Assembly (NCBI GenBank): GCA_030407315.1
Contig: JALQPE010001687.1
Location: forward strand, 62,001-126,000
Direction of reading: 5' to 3'
Length of the DNA stretch: 64,000 nt
Source of the DNA: Asparagopsis taxiformis
Taxonomy: Eukaryota > Rhodophyta > Florideophyceae > Bonnemaisoniales > Bonnemaisoniaceae
Below the pieces are notes generated by a model. It was not told the origin of the DNA, ran no database searches, and saw only the letters and a program-made list of their open reading frames with translations. The position numbers were made by a program, and so were the translations under genes. Positions 48,459-59,851 of this stretch are shown here, in pieces (positions within the stretch are counted from its first letter, which is position 1; each line of letters begins with the position of its first letter).

Positions 48459-48918
48459 CCTGAAATGGACGTCCGGTGGATGTCCAGCTCAGATGCATTG
48501 CTGGCCAGCCCAGAAATTCTACAATTTCGGGCACAAAAAAATATTGCAAAAAACATCGATTTCAGCGGGTCGATTGTGCCGTACGGCACACCCCCATCTC
48601 AAAAACATGTTCACATGTGCATGTTTTTGAGAATAGCCCAAATTTTAATTCAAATCAGGGTGTCTAATTTGGCCACAACGGCCCCAGGAACCGGCCGCCG
48701 CCCCGAGTGGGGCTATCACTGGCTTCTGTAAGCACTAACTGTAAGGCTAAATGGCGTCTCACGACGGGTCGATTTCAGGCTCAACACGTCAGGGACAGGT
48801 CTTGGTCCTTGTTTCATCATGGTCCCGCCCCACTCTCTCACGACCAACCTGAAATGGACGTCCGGTGGATGTCCAGCTCGATTGCGTTGCTGGCCAGCCC
48901 AGAAATTCTAAAATTTCC
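48459..48918 (+). repeat. KpC-type repeat units with linker, right of the dioxygenase gene
   Basis: Unit 1 is 48459-48662, the linker 48663-48848, and unit 2 is truncated at 48918 after CCCAGAAATTCTAAAATTTC. Orientation and order match 43322-43940. Unit 1 is the outermost right partner of the inverted copy at 31511. Confidence 0.75.
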
Positions 48919-49048
48919 GAAAAATCAATTTGGTGGCCCAGCATCTCCTGTGCCGAAAATTCCCGCACTCACTTCTGATATACGTCTAGACGTGTTTCGC
49001 ACTTGTACGCATCAGGGAAGGCGTCACGGAAGGTTGAGACTCAGTCTC

Positions 49049-49103
49049 AGACAACGCGGTACACAAGTAGCATAGCCTATGCTACTTGTGTACCGCGTCG
49101 TCT
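49049..49103. repeat. 55-bp near-perfect palindrome
   Basis: Arms of 27 bp (AGACAACGCGGTACACAAGT... and its complement) with one mismatch around a 1-base centre. A second small palindrome GAGACTCAGTCTC sits just to the left. No gene. It could extrude as a cruciform or be a fold-back insertion footprint. Confidence 0.75.
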
Positions 49104-49335
49104 GAAATAGCGAGTAGTGTTTGTTGTATAGTTGTGGAGTATGCGTCTGGTGGTTTGTAAAGCTTGCAGAACGGGATAGGGATGTGGGTGGCCCTATTTT
49201 ATGAATACATGAATACAAATATTCAGGGTTGACAAAGCGGAAAGGCATACGCTCATACATGTTTGAGATTGCATAGTGGAGAAAATATTTACATCGAAAT
49301 TTACATGGAGCTGATGGAGGTTTTAAGGATGATGT

Positions 49336-49776
49336 ATGGGAGGAAGAAAATTCTTCTTTGGTATGAGGATGTGTTCTGTGGGGGGGTTGGATGGAATCTT
49401 GGGATGGTACAGGGGGAGGTGGAAATGTACGGAGTGCGGGTTTAGACTGGAATGTGATTCGGAGAGGAGTGCTGACGAGCATATTATGGGGATTAGGGAG
49501 ACGCTGCGGGGTGTTGGGGTAGTGAGGGCGGAGGAGGTGTTTAGGTGGGACCGTAGGAGGCTGTGGTTGAAGGCGCCGAGAGGAGGGGGTTTTAGGAAAG
49601 TGAGGAGAAAGAGGGGGAGGGGGGTGGCGTCTGTTCTGGCTGTGGTGAGTGGGGATGTGATGGAGAAGAAGGGGGTTATTGTATTTGGGGAGGGAGGGGA
49701 GTGGGAGGAAGGGTGCGAAGTGGGGGGTTCAACCCTTATCAAGTTGATATGTGGCTCAGAGAGAGGATGTTTCTGA
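49336..49776 (+). CDS. uncertain ORF, 146 aa, with a zinc-finger-like CTEC segment
   Basis: ATG 49336 in a strongly G-rich plus strand (about 49370-50250). The protein is Gly/Arg-rich with one WKCTECGFRLECDSERSADE segment that could bind zinc. No homologue is seen in the window. The base skew alone can keep such frames open, so the ORF may not be real. Confidence 0.25.
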   Translation: MGGRKFFFGMRMCSVGGLDGILGWYRGRWKCTECGFRLECDSERSADEHIMGIRETLRGVGVVRAEEVFRWDRRRLWLKAPRGGGFRKVRRKRGRGVASVLAVVSGDVMEKKGVIVFGEGGEWEEGCEVGGSTLIKLICGSERGCF

Positions 49777-50296
49777 GGAGACGGCGGGGGAGCGGGAGCG
49801 TGGGCCGTGGTGGTGGTGTATACGGTATCGAAGATGCGGATGGCGTGGGGGCATGGAGCAGCTGAGGGAGGGAGGGGATGGAGCAGGTTGGGCACGGGAT
49901 GGGGAGTGAGAGGTTTTCGAAGAGTAAGCTGCAGGGGAAGTTTGTGGAGAGGGCGAAGGAGAGGGGTTGAAGGTAGAGGAGAGAGGTATTGAAGAACAAT
50001 ACGTTGCAAAGGTGATGGGGGAGAGCATGGTCGAGGAGTTAGGGGTGTTTTTCCTTATTCTGAGGTAGTATGAGGACTGGTTATACGAAATCTGTACGGT
50101 AAAGCCGAAAAGTAGGTATGGAATGGAGGTGTGCACCGTGGAAGCGGGGACAGGTAGCTGAAAATGCGCGCTAGAGTGGTATTGGGGGTGTTTGAGGTAC
50201 AGTACGGGGGAGGTGAGCACCAACAGGAAGGGGGTGTGAGCGAGAGGATGAAAAAATTAAAGACGAAATTGGAGTCGACCGACAAGGAAAATTAGA

Positions 50297-50648
50297 GTGG
50301 TCGCCGTGATGGATGCGGACATCCATGTCGAGCACGGCGGCAGAAATTTCTGGGGTCGAAATTTTTGAATTTCTGAACCGGCGCCCGTCCTAGGTGGACA
50401 TAGACATGGTGGAAGTCCATCCCGAGGAGGACATCCGTGGTACTAGAAACAATGAATGTCGTCCTAGTAATACTAGACGTACTAGACCGCATGGACGTCC
50501 GGTTCTAGGCGGACATCCAAAAATACTGGACAACATGGACGTCCGCCTAGTAATACTAGGTGTACTAGAGGTTGTGGACGTCCGCCTAGTAATACTAGGT
50601 GTACTAGAGGTTGTGGACGTCCGCGTCCATTTCCGAGAACACAGACGT
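50297..50648 (-). repeat. diverged copy of repeat element B truncating the third ParB-dioxygenase gene
   Basis: In minus orientation it opens CGTCTGTGTTCTCGGAAATG, as do the copies at 16923 and 60853. It has a 39-bp repeat (GTCCGCCTAGTAATACTAGG, two units) and ends near ATGGATGCGGACATCC, which imperfectly mirrors its start (ATGGACGCGGACGTCC). It adjoins coding sequence at 50648/50649. Confidence 0.7.
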
Positions 50649-53600
50649 ACAAGCAGGGAATACGGTGGGATGCGCACGTTCGTCACTGGCACGCGGTACT
50701 TGTCTTTCGCTGGATGACTTAGGCACACATGGCTGAACTTGGCGATACGAATGATGAACCCATCCGCACCAGCAGCCATCATGAAATATGATGGCGAGTT
50801 GAGAGGACCAGTTACAGTTCCCTCACGGACGGGAACATCGGTATGCATAAGTTGCTCCTGACTACCTTCTGCGGTCAAAATCAGACGAAGACCCGTTTCT
50901 GGAAAGACCACCGCTTCTTCTCTTCCAAACCCGAGCTTCAGGTTCTCCGCACAAATCGCCTTACCTAGCTCCAGAATCAGCTTGTTCCTGTACTGCCGTG
51001 CGCTTTCTTGCTCAAGGTCATCGCAGATGCTTTTCCGGTCCGTCTTGAATACACCAGTGCTGTCTTTCGGTCGAAGTGGTTTCCACGGGTTCTTCTGACT
51101 TGCACTTGAGCCACTTGTAGTACCTTGGAATGTGCTGGCCATCTGTGTGAATAACTCGTGCGTAGCTGCTCCCACTGTAGTAGAAGAAAAAATGTCTTGC
51201 AACACCACGTAACCAAGCTCGTCGATCATTCTTCTCTGGTAGCTGAAGTATTGTTGGCTTTCACAAGAACCGAGGGGACATACCAAAGTAGAGTAGCCTG
51301 CAGCTGCTTCCATTATCTCCGTCCGGATTGTATCAATGTCTTCTTCTGTGATATAATACTTCATTCTCGAGTTGGAAGGAACGCATAAAGGCAGCTTCTC
51401 AGGTATGTCCTCTGCGAATGTGCGGTCTGGAAGGGAGTTTTCTTGCTCGTCAGTGAAGAGTGGTGCTTCTTCTCCAGTCGTTCGTTTTCTTGCATTGACT
51501 CTACTCTTCTTTTCCCGGGGAGGCCCAATCTCAATGTTGTCATCCGGCGTATTGGGCTCAGAAAACTTCGCGCTAGTATCTTCCCTTCTTCGCTTCTTAA
51601 ACCTGGACTCGTTTTCATCGCCGCTTCCACCAGAACTCCTGCTTCTTCCCGAATTCTCCTTGTCCACTTCGGCCGGGCTAGTGCTGTAAGTTTCTGGTGT
51701 CCTGATTCGAAGTTTCAATATCACAGAGCGGTTCTGCGCATCTCCAGCTTGTTGTCCAGGCGTGTCTATGTCCATACGACCACTATTGTCCAAGTTGATA
51801 TCCAGACTTTGCGTATCGCCGCTTTGTTTCCTTCCCTGAGGAAGATCTTCTCTGACAATCCTTCCCGGCGAATTATCCCTGGCACGACTTTCCCGCTCTG
51901 CCCTTGAAGCTGAAAGACGTTCCTGTTCTTTTTGGAGAACAGCAAGACGTTCTGCTTCCCTCTTCTCAGCTGCTGCAAGACGCGTGGCAGGACGTTCCTG
52001 TCCTCCCTCTTTTGCTGCGGCAGGACGGTCTTCTGCTTCTTTCGGGGTGCTCAGAGGTGCCTCTTCTATTGCTTTCGTCGCGACAGCAGGAATCACTTCT
52101 TCAGCCAACACATTTGGAGTAATTTCCTGTTCTTCCTCCACAACAGCAGAAACTTCCTGCTCTGCTTGGGCTTCAGCAGATACTCCTTCTTCTGCTTGAA
52201 CAGGACCAGAAGTTTCCACAGTTTCCTTCTCTGTAGAATTATTTCCCTGTTCTGCGGCAGTAGGTGCTTCTTCGTCTTCTGCTTTGGCGCCATCAACAAG
52301 TGCTTTTTCTATTTCTCCGGGGGTCATGCGATTCCGTTCCCTCTCCTCCTCCGCTTTCGTCTCCTGCATTGCCTTTGTCCCGGTAGCATATTCCAGTTTG
52401 TCGTAAAAACTGTTTGTAAACATCCCGTTCTTGGTTCTCAGACTGCTACTGTCTACCACGTCGTCATGAAAGTCGACAAGGACGAATACAATGCGCTCTC
52501 CAATGCGATGATCATTATCCCCGACCTCCTTCGCGTTTTCTGCTGCCAAATCCGTTCGCACGAATTCCTCCATCGTTGCAGAGTTCAACCATTTGCGGAC
52601 GACCTCTGCCATATCATAGATGGCCAACAGAGCCAGTAGCCAAGTGCGCATCGTGAACGGGCTTCCGCTTCCGATATTTCTGATAAGTCCTCTCTTCCTC
52701 CTCATCCTTGTCCACGACGCTGTCATCTCGAGCACAAACCATTGGAACCACTCCTTATCGCGCGTCCCGCGTCCGTCCGTGCCATTGCGGAATATTGCGT
52801 TATTGACAAGATCGAGCACGCACCCGTACATATCGGCAGAGTCAATTCGAGAAAAGTCCGGATCTCTTCCCTCGGTTCTTGCATCCTCGATTTCTCTGTT
52901 CCTATCCAAAGCATTGTAAACGCTAGGGATAGAGCTCCAGTACACGAAAGCAACGCTGTCTATGCGATTGAACCCCTTCGCAATGTTGATGTACTGCCTA
53001 TACGAGTTCTCCGAACGGTTCCTGTCGGACGGCAGAATATAGCTCACTTCTTTCAGAATAGGAATAAGCCGGACAACAGGAAGATCCATCTGGTTGGAAA
53101 ACCTGAGAAACTCTATGACCGCACACACATTGTCGGCAATGCTCACAGAAGCGACATCGTGAGTTTGTATATTGGCTTCGAGAGACAGTTTCAGAACCTC
53201 CAGCGCATCGAAAATTAGACGCCCGTTCGGCGCAATCAACTGTTGTACCCAAACCAATTCCAAGGAATCCCTGTGCTTTCCTGAGTACTTCTCCAGGCAT
53301 AGTTGCAGAGCAGCTATGCGATGAGAGCCATCGATGCAGTAAAACTCGTCTCCTTCGTTATCTTCCATTTTGCAGACTGTAATCATAGTTCCAGTGGTAG
53401 AGAAACCTCTATCCATGAAAATGCTGGCCAGTTCGTTTACACGACCCGGTCGCACCAAACGGGAGGTCACTGTCGGAAACTTCACTTTGCGAGGATCAAC
53501 TTGCACTTTAGAAGAGCTGTACTGAGCAATAGTGATGCTTTTCTCTTCAGCAGAAGGAGAATTGCTCTTCTCCGCTGTAGTATTCATGATACTATTGTCT

Positions 53601-53743
53601 CCCATTGTAATCCCTGCAATCTCAGTTCGTTCAATCGGTTCTCTGTTCAAATGTTGTGTAGACGATGAAATCCACAATTGTGGTACCTCCGAGTGCGCTT
53701 CCCGTCTCTCAGCTTCCTCTCTTATACTGTCCGGACAAGACAT
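50649..53743 (-). pseudogene. ParB-like / 2OG dioxygenase gene truncated by repeat element B
   Basis: ATG 53743. About 1031 native residues, then about 86 residues read from the repeat to a stop at 50390. The ParB-like domain has DGSHR at 138-142. The middle helical region (VADNVCAVIEFLRFSNQ) is shared with the 10431 gene. A long Glu/Ala-rich low-complexity region (residues about 480-640) and a basic KKRRRED cluster follow. The dioxygenase core has HTD (H967, D969), YFMMAAGADGF and PPYSLLV, where the native frame ends. The distal Fe-binding His and the 2OG Arg are lost and are not found in the next few kb, so this is truncation rather than simple insertion. The product cannot be an active oxygenase but could still bind DNA. 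Confidence 0.8.
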
Positions 53744-54414
53744 TCCCTACCTACCTTCAGTCCTGATGAACCTTACGCTGCACCCGCTCAGCACCTCTGA
53801 CTCTACCTGATCCTGATACCTCCAGAAAGCGTTTAGCCCTTTCCATCAATCTACACCTAATAGTATGTACCTCTAGCGCATATAATGCAATCGAACCCGT
53901 TTACCTCACCACGTCAATTATCATTCATATTCCAACAACCTATTTCATCCACACTCTCCACCTCGCTTCTTCTTCCGTACCATTGATTCCTATCAATCGA
54001 TTCTACGTGAGTTTTATACATTTACTACGATCCACCTCTCCTACAAGTCTGAAAAATTCATTTCTACACTAACTTTTGCTACTCACAAATAAACGGTTCC
54101 CGTGCAGGCCACTGCTTGAATTTCTTCCTATTGGCGTACTCGGCTGCAAAGGATTCATAGACTATTTAAACGGTGATCAAATAAATGGTTTTCAATGTGC
54201 TCCAATGGACAATACACCAAAGAACATCAATATGAATTCATTTCAACTACCTATTCACTACTGCGATTCAGTTTTCTTGCATACCAAATCTCATTGCGTT
54301 CCTACCCTAGTCGATTCAAAATGCTTCCTCTTCGTCAGTTGATCAATATTCCTTACAACGAGCAGGTCCTCTGGACATCCTAAAGTTGGTTACTTAACCT
54401 TAACTATCGATGAA
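53744..54414. other. 5' flank of the third ParB-dioxygenase gene; otherwise nothing recognised
   Basis: AT-rich. An 88-codon ORF (54076-54342, plus) has no features that set it apart from chance. No repeat or RNA gene was identified. Confidence 0.35.
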
Positions 54415-54693
54415 TTTGCTGTAATGAAACGTTTTCTTACAGCAAAGTCATCGTTACGATGACTTTGCTGTAAGAAAACAAATCATTACAGCGGCCACAA
54501 TTTTTTTACCCGGTAAAATTTCTTGCTGATTTTTTACCCGGTAAAAAATTCTTCGGCCACTGCAAGGAAACGGTTCCTTACAGCAAATCATTACAGCTGC
54601 CACGATTTTTTTACCCGGTAAAAAATTCTTGGCCACTGTAATGGAAACGTTTTCTTACAGCAAAATCATCGTAACGATGACTTTGCTGTAAGC
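54415..54693. repeat. palindromic-module repeat (MITE-like), locus 5
   Basis: 39-bp palindromes near 54446 and 54655 (the second has one change), with three ACCCGGTAAAA modules between them. It has the same family structure as loci 1-4, some 38 kb away. The ends are less complete. Confidence 0.75.
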
Positions 54694-54812
54694 ATACCTC
54701 CCTCCATCCTCTCAGATCCTCTCCCCACTACTTTGCACCAATCCACCACCGCCCTAGAGTGTACAATTCATATGTGATGCATCTGGTTATTCATTTTATT
54801 CTTCCCTAAAAA

Positions 54813-57800
54813 TCATGCAGCCCTCGGTGGAAATCCGTCTCGCCTACATAGTGCATATATCTCTCCACCCTCCAGCAGTCCGGGTCCGTGCCTTACCTCC
54901 CTCATGTTCTCATCATATTCGCATACACTCCCATTGCAATAGTGCATACCAAACACCTCAGTGACTCCCTCACTCATCTCCACAATTACTGTTCGTCGCC
55001 TCTCTTCGACCTTGAACACTCCTTCATAGTTTTTTGCAAACCCAGGCAAACTCCATAAGCTGTACCTTGCTCATCTCTCGCACTCTCGTTCCTCAGGATA
55101 AAGAACGCTAGAACAATAAAAAAACCGCGGTTCATAATTAATTCTTCCCCGCATTATCTCTGATGTGAGACGAGACGCCGGGTACAGAATCGCTTGTGAA
55201 GTTGCACCATCCTCACATATCCTCTGTTCAGGGCAAACAGCATGGATGATAGCTCCTGATTCTAGAGAGCCAGACCTCTGCACTGTTTTCCTTCCCCACT
55301 CTGTCGTAGTGCTTCTAGAAACTCTTCTCACCCATTCGGCATACTTTCCACACCCACTTGTTCCGCTTCCGTACCTTTCGGTAAAGAACCGTTTGAAAAC
55401 ACCTACAGCACCCTCTGCCATATCACATTTTCCATTCATGTACTCCCTGACCTCGTCAATAGATATACCTCCATGCCCTCTCCACGTCACAATTTCACCA
55501 TCCGCCGACAATATCTTTCCTCGACGCTGGGAGAGAAGCTGGAGAACCGGTTCCTGGAAGCAGTTTTTCACTACCTCGTCTTCCACATCTATTTCTCTCC
55601 CTAGCTCCTGTGAAAGAACGTTGACCATTTGAGAGCATTCGGATGAGGACCAATGTTGTGGCTCCATGCCGATTTCGCGCAAAACAATGGCCACTCTCGT
55701 CTGCCAGTCATCCGCAAGAACTAATTCCAGCGCTGAAAGCTGTTCGCTTTGGTGATTGGACATTCTCACACCTTTCTTCAGCGGCTGATGAATCCGTTCG
55801 AATATAAGCTCCTGCACGTGTTTCACAGAGCCGTAGGCAGGAAGCGTATGAACACAAAACTCGACAAGACGATGAACATTAGGCTTGTCTAAATGTGCTC
55901 CTGCTCCCTTCACTTTCCGACAATACTCATTCAACGTCTCCACGTAGTCTACAGTTCTTCCCAGAATGTATTCATTCCTGCCACCTTCTCCGTCAGCCGT
56001 CTCTACTTCATGTGGACCGTCTTTCCACCATACGGGCATGAAACTAATACACGAAACCAGCTTCTGAAACATCACTACTAGTTTGACGGCCCCATCAAAT
56101 TTTTCACGATGACCTTCCCCTTTCCCATCCATCATTCGAGCTGCGTTTTCGAATGCCATAGGTGCTATCAGCAGCACACTGAATATGTCACTCATGTTCA
56201 TGGAAAGCAGATTGTTGGTTCCAAATAAACGGTTCTGCCTTCCCATCCTGAACTTCTTCAGAGCGCCCAGAATTTGCAATTCAGCTACCTCTCGAATTCA
56301 TGGGCTGGCAGCTGAAATACAAGCGTTCAGTACATCTTGTGCCAGTCCAGACAATAGATGGTCAGGTGCTATCACTGCGGAACGGTACGGGTCAAAAATT
56401 GCTGGGACAACTGAAACTCCGTTTTCCGTCTTCGGTACTTCTTCCTGCACTGCTTCCAAGGAAGTGCTCAGGACATGAAATGGTAAATCTTCCCCTTCTT
56501 CTGCAGCCAGTCCGAGAGTGCGAAGCTGGGTTTCTGTGGCATCCTTACGTGTCGATGCATTCCGATACTTGCTTCTGGCATGCGTCGATGTTTGCCCGTT
56601 CACTACCGAAGTGTATGCATTCTTCGTGCCACCAGTACTGCTCAGGTCATATTTGCGGAAACTGCAGATGTGGCACGGAGAGTTTGATGTGTGTCCAAGA
56701 ACATCCAGGGTATGTGAAACTGCAGGATAGTCTCCAATGCTCCCCACTGGGTCTAGAAATACCACAACATCTTCTCCCTCTTCATTTTTCGTTGGGAAAC
56801 CCTCTGTGCTTCCTCGCACTATATCTTGAACGATATATCGCAATACACAATTTGTGGACACTCCCGGAGGTGGCAAACCAATCACTCGAACCGCTTGGTA
56901 GCTTCCCCTTTTCCGAGGCGGTAGATTGAGAGGTAACATATAGCATCCACCAAAACTTCCCTTCCTGCTTGTGAATGGTTCAAAGTCATCCGTGTAAAGG
57001 AGAAATCGGTAAACAAAGTAGTTTCGACCATCCTCCAGCTTTCCCCAACATGGTGCATCTTCTCGCGGAGACGCTGGGTGCCATTGCGACCTGTGGTCTC
57101 CGAAACCATCCGAGAACACCCCTGAAACACGAATTTCTTCATAGTTGGGGCTTCCTAGTCTATCGGGCGGGTTTCTGGCTTCAGCAAAGCTCGCGCCCGG
57201 TGAAAAGCAAAGTAACATGGTGGATGCTTCTCCGACCTGCTCTTTCAAATACCTGTTCACCAATACGACGTGTGGAACAATATCACCCTCTTCCATTCCA
57301 ATTGGTAATAGAACGGTTATCACGTCCCCAGCTCGTGTTCCTTTTCCCTTGGCTCCTGCTCCGATTACACATTGCGATATCGCTCGCAGAGCATGCTGCC
57401 TCTCCCATTCCAATAGATGTGACATTCGCGGCTGCAGATATTTTTCGACATGCACATCATGCTCACCGTCGTGTCGAGCCTCATAGGTAACTATGGTCCT
57501 AGCATGAAGTTCCCACAACGACGTAACCGCCACTCTTCTCCTCTTCGGTTTCCCACCATCTCTGTCATTCTTCCTGAACCCTTTTGCTCTTTCGATGACG
57601 GCAACCTGACGAGCTCCTGGATGACATCGGATTCGAATTGCTGTTCCATCAGGTACATAAATGTGCTTCAAACCCTTTTTCCCATCGCTGTCAATGGGAA
57701 CAACTGCTGTGCGAACGAATGGGTCGCTCAAAACACCCCTCCTGCACTTTGCAATGAACGAATCTTCAATGCTGCACTCTGCGGTTGATTTTTCTCCTTC

Positions 57801-58616
57801 CGAGCTTCGATTGTTCGCATCACTGCGGAATGCTTCAAAGATTGGTCGAGTCTGGACATCTTTCAGAGCCCATGTGCTTGGGAGTACAATACGAACTTTC
57901 GCCATTCCTCCACAATTGTCTCTGTCATCTGTTGTTCCACGGGTTCCTACTGCACCTCGACGCTGTGCAGCTCTTGCTCCGCTCTTTCGAAGGTCTATCG
58001 GAAACTCGATGTCACAGCTCTTTGCATAGCAGTGTTTCCTCAAGAATGGTAGTATCTTCTGTCGCATCACAGAGTCCGACGGGACGTGCTCACTTGGATC
58101 TCTGCGGAAATTCATTCCGAACAGGGTACCTTCATAGTGGGCTCTTGTCATTCTTTGAGTTCCACTCAGCTGAAGAGCCCCATACATCGCAGGCCATTGT
58201 AGTAATGCCTTGAAATCACCACATGCTTCATCCCCAGCATTTCGGTCTATCGGGCCTCCAGTTGAAATGGAATCAGAACCTCGTCCGGTTGCTTCTTCCG
58301 ATTCCATTAGCGTGCTCTATGCTACGTAGATGTCACTTCCAGCTTCATCGTTGTTGCTGTACACATCAATACAACCTTCTATTGTGTCACCCATAGGGAT
58401 TGGGGACTCCAATAGGTCATCTGTGGTACACTCACGTCGTAGCTCATTACCTCTCGGGATTTCTTTGTTCATGCAGGCTGCATCACTGCTGCGGATTTCT
58501 CCCTGCAGTTTCCCAGGAAGCTGTTTACTGGGACTGGCCACATTGAGTGAATCGAATCTCGCCTTTGTCCTACGACTTGTGGTTTTCTTTCGAATAGGAG
58601 TCCGTCTCGGAGCCAT
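54813..58616 (-). pseudogene. TNP2/CACTA-like transposase gene with three in-frame stops (about 1268 codons)
   Basis: ATG 58616 (MAPRRTPIRKKTTSRRTK, basic). One frame stays open for 3.8 kb apart from TAG at 58317-58319, TGA at 56298-56300 and TGA at 55071-55073. Recognisable blocks are GDYPAVSHTLDVLGHTSNSP followed by CHIC (compare DFPEAKEL...CHRC in the intact gene), PDHLLSGLAQDVLNA in the position of the PLHNLHLG block, and PNVHRLVEFCVHTLPAYGSV followed by HVQELIFERIHQPLKKGVR, the family's final block. It belongs to a different subfamily from the gene at 25924. Three stops without any frameshift suggest recent decay by point mutation; recoding or unspliced introns are less likely. Confidence 0.75.
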
Positions 58617-58718
58617 CTTGATGTTTTTGTTCTTTTCTTCTTCGCTCAGTTTTGTTGCATAGAATACAACTCTAAACTTCTATGACATGACTACTATCTC
58701 AATACAGTACTACTACTT

Positions 58719-58964
58719 TTAACCGTTACGAAACCTTTCCAGGCTTTCATTCGATCCAATGAACTGGTTCACCACAATGCTTTGCCCTATGCTCATTGCT
58801 TTATGCACATTGATTGCTATTTCATCCGGACTCAACATCGTTTTGCTATCTTGTATCGCATTCCCTAACCACAAAAAACCAGCCAAGATGTATCCATTTC
58901 CGGAAAACGGCCGTTTATTTCGCAGTGATGCTCTAGGCACTAATACTGAATCTGATTTTCTCAT
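58719..58964 (-). CDS. uncertain small ORF, 81 aa
   Basis: ATG 58964, amphipathic sequence (GYILAGFLWLGNAIQDSK, SIGQSIVVNQFIGSNESLER), 100 bases upstream of and in the same direction as the decayed transposase. It might be a small transposon gene or an exon. No family is recognised. Confidence 0.3.
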   Translation of the reverse strand: MRKSDSVLVPRASLRNKRPFSGNGYILAGFLWLGNAIQDSKTMLSPDEIAINVHKAMSIGQSIVVNQFIGSNESLERFRNG

Positions 58965-59577
58965 ACACGTACTTCCTACTCGTATACTCTACCATTTTCG
59001 GCCCTATTTACAAGTTGAAAGCACAATCTCTCGTTGAATCGTACTCGGTGTGATATCTTAAATTAGCATAAATTTATATATTGCAATGCAGATTCACTGC
59101 TCGCTTGCAACATGAAAATTATAAAATTTCTCCCACACTGCTGTTTCCTAGCCGCCCACATCCACGTGGCCCGCTTTGACTGCCTGCCAAGTGTGCTCAG
59201 AGCATGCAATGACGTCATCGATATATACCGTCCAAATCATCACTGGAAGCGCGGACTCCTCGTCCAGGAAAGTGCGCCATTTTTCCTACTCCTCGCCTCC
59301 CCCTTTCCAGTAGGCCCCATATGCTAGTGTTTTTCCTATATTTCTGTAGTGATGACGTCATTATAGACTAGAGAAGGCGGTAGAAGATACAATAATTTTG
59401 CGCCTGTTCTGCCAGGTCATGTGCTTCAAAGCGTAATTCGCACCCTAGGTATCGTTTTTCTGGGCCTCCCATCGCACCGCTCCGTTTCAAATTCATCCCT
59501 CTATTGTTCTCCTACACGTCATTTCCGCCCGCAGAGTGCTACTTAAACAACAGATTCTGGAAATCCCTGTTTCCATC
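58965..59577. other. intergenic, nothing recognised
   Basis: AT-rich DNA without a supported gene or repeat. It contains two TGACGTCAT-like palindromic sites (near 59210 and 59350) of unknown meaning. Confidence 0.35.
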
Positions 59578-59718
59578 TTCATATCCGTCGGAAACAAAGC
59601 AACAACCTTAGCCGTGGAAGCAGTATAGATCATCTAAACTGCTTCCAAAGCGTAAGTTGTAGATCATCAATACTGCTTCCAAGGCCAAAGTTGTTGCTTT
59701 GTCTCCGACGGATATGAA
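59578..59718. ncRNA. long imperfect hairpin, small-RNA-precursor-like or fold-back repeat
   Basis: Two 59-nt arms (59578-59636 and 59660-59718) pair with about six mismatches around a 23-nt loop. The arms begin TTCATATCCGTCGGAAACAA and TAGATCATCAATACTGCTTC. Size, arm length and scattered mismatches suit a plant-type miRNA precursor. A small fold-back transposon is equally possible. No coding potential. Confidence 0.45.
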
Positions 59719-59851
59719 CCATGATGGTACGTTTCCACAACTCACGCCACTAACCCAGTTTTCTATTCGTTTTCTCTTTCTCAGGTTTCCAGTCGGTGAG
59801 TGTTCCACTTCTACTTTCATTTATCTTTCTCTCTTACCACTTCTCCACTAC

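Noticed and set aside
49323..50009. 228-aa Pro/Ser/Thr-rich minus-strand ORF
   Set aside because: It has no ATG, pure low-complexity composition, and is explained by the G-rich opposite strand.
56298..56300. Selenocysteine or reassigned TGA
   Set aside because: Other genes in the window use TGA as a normal stop, and the same gene also has an in-frame TAG; decay is simpler.
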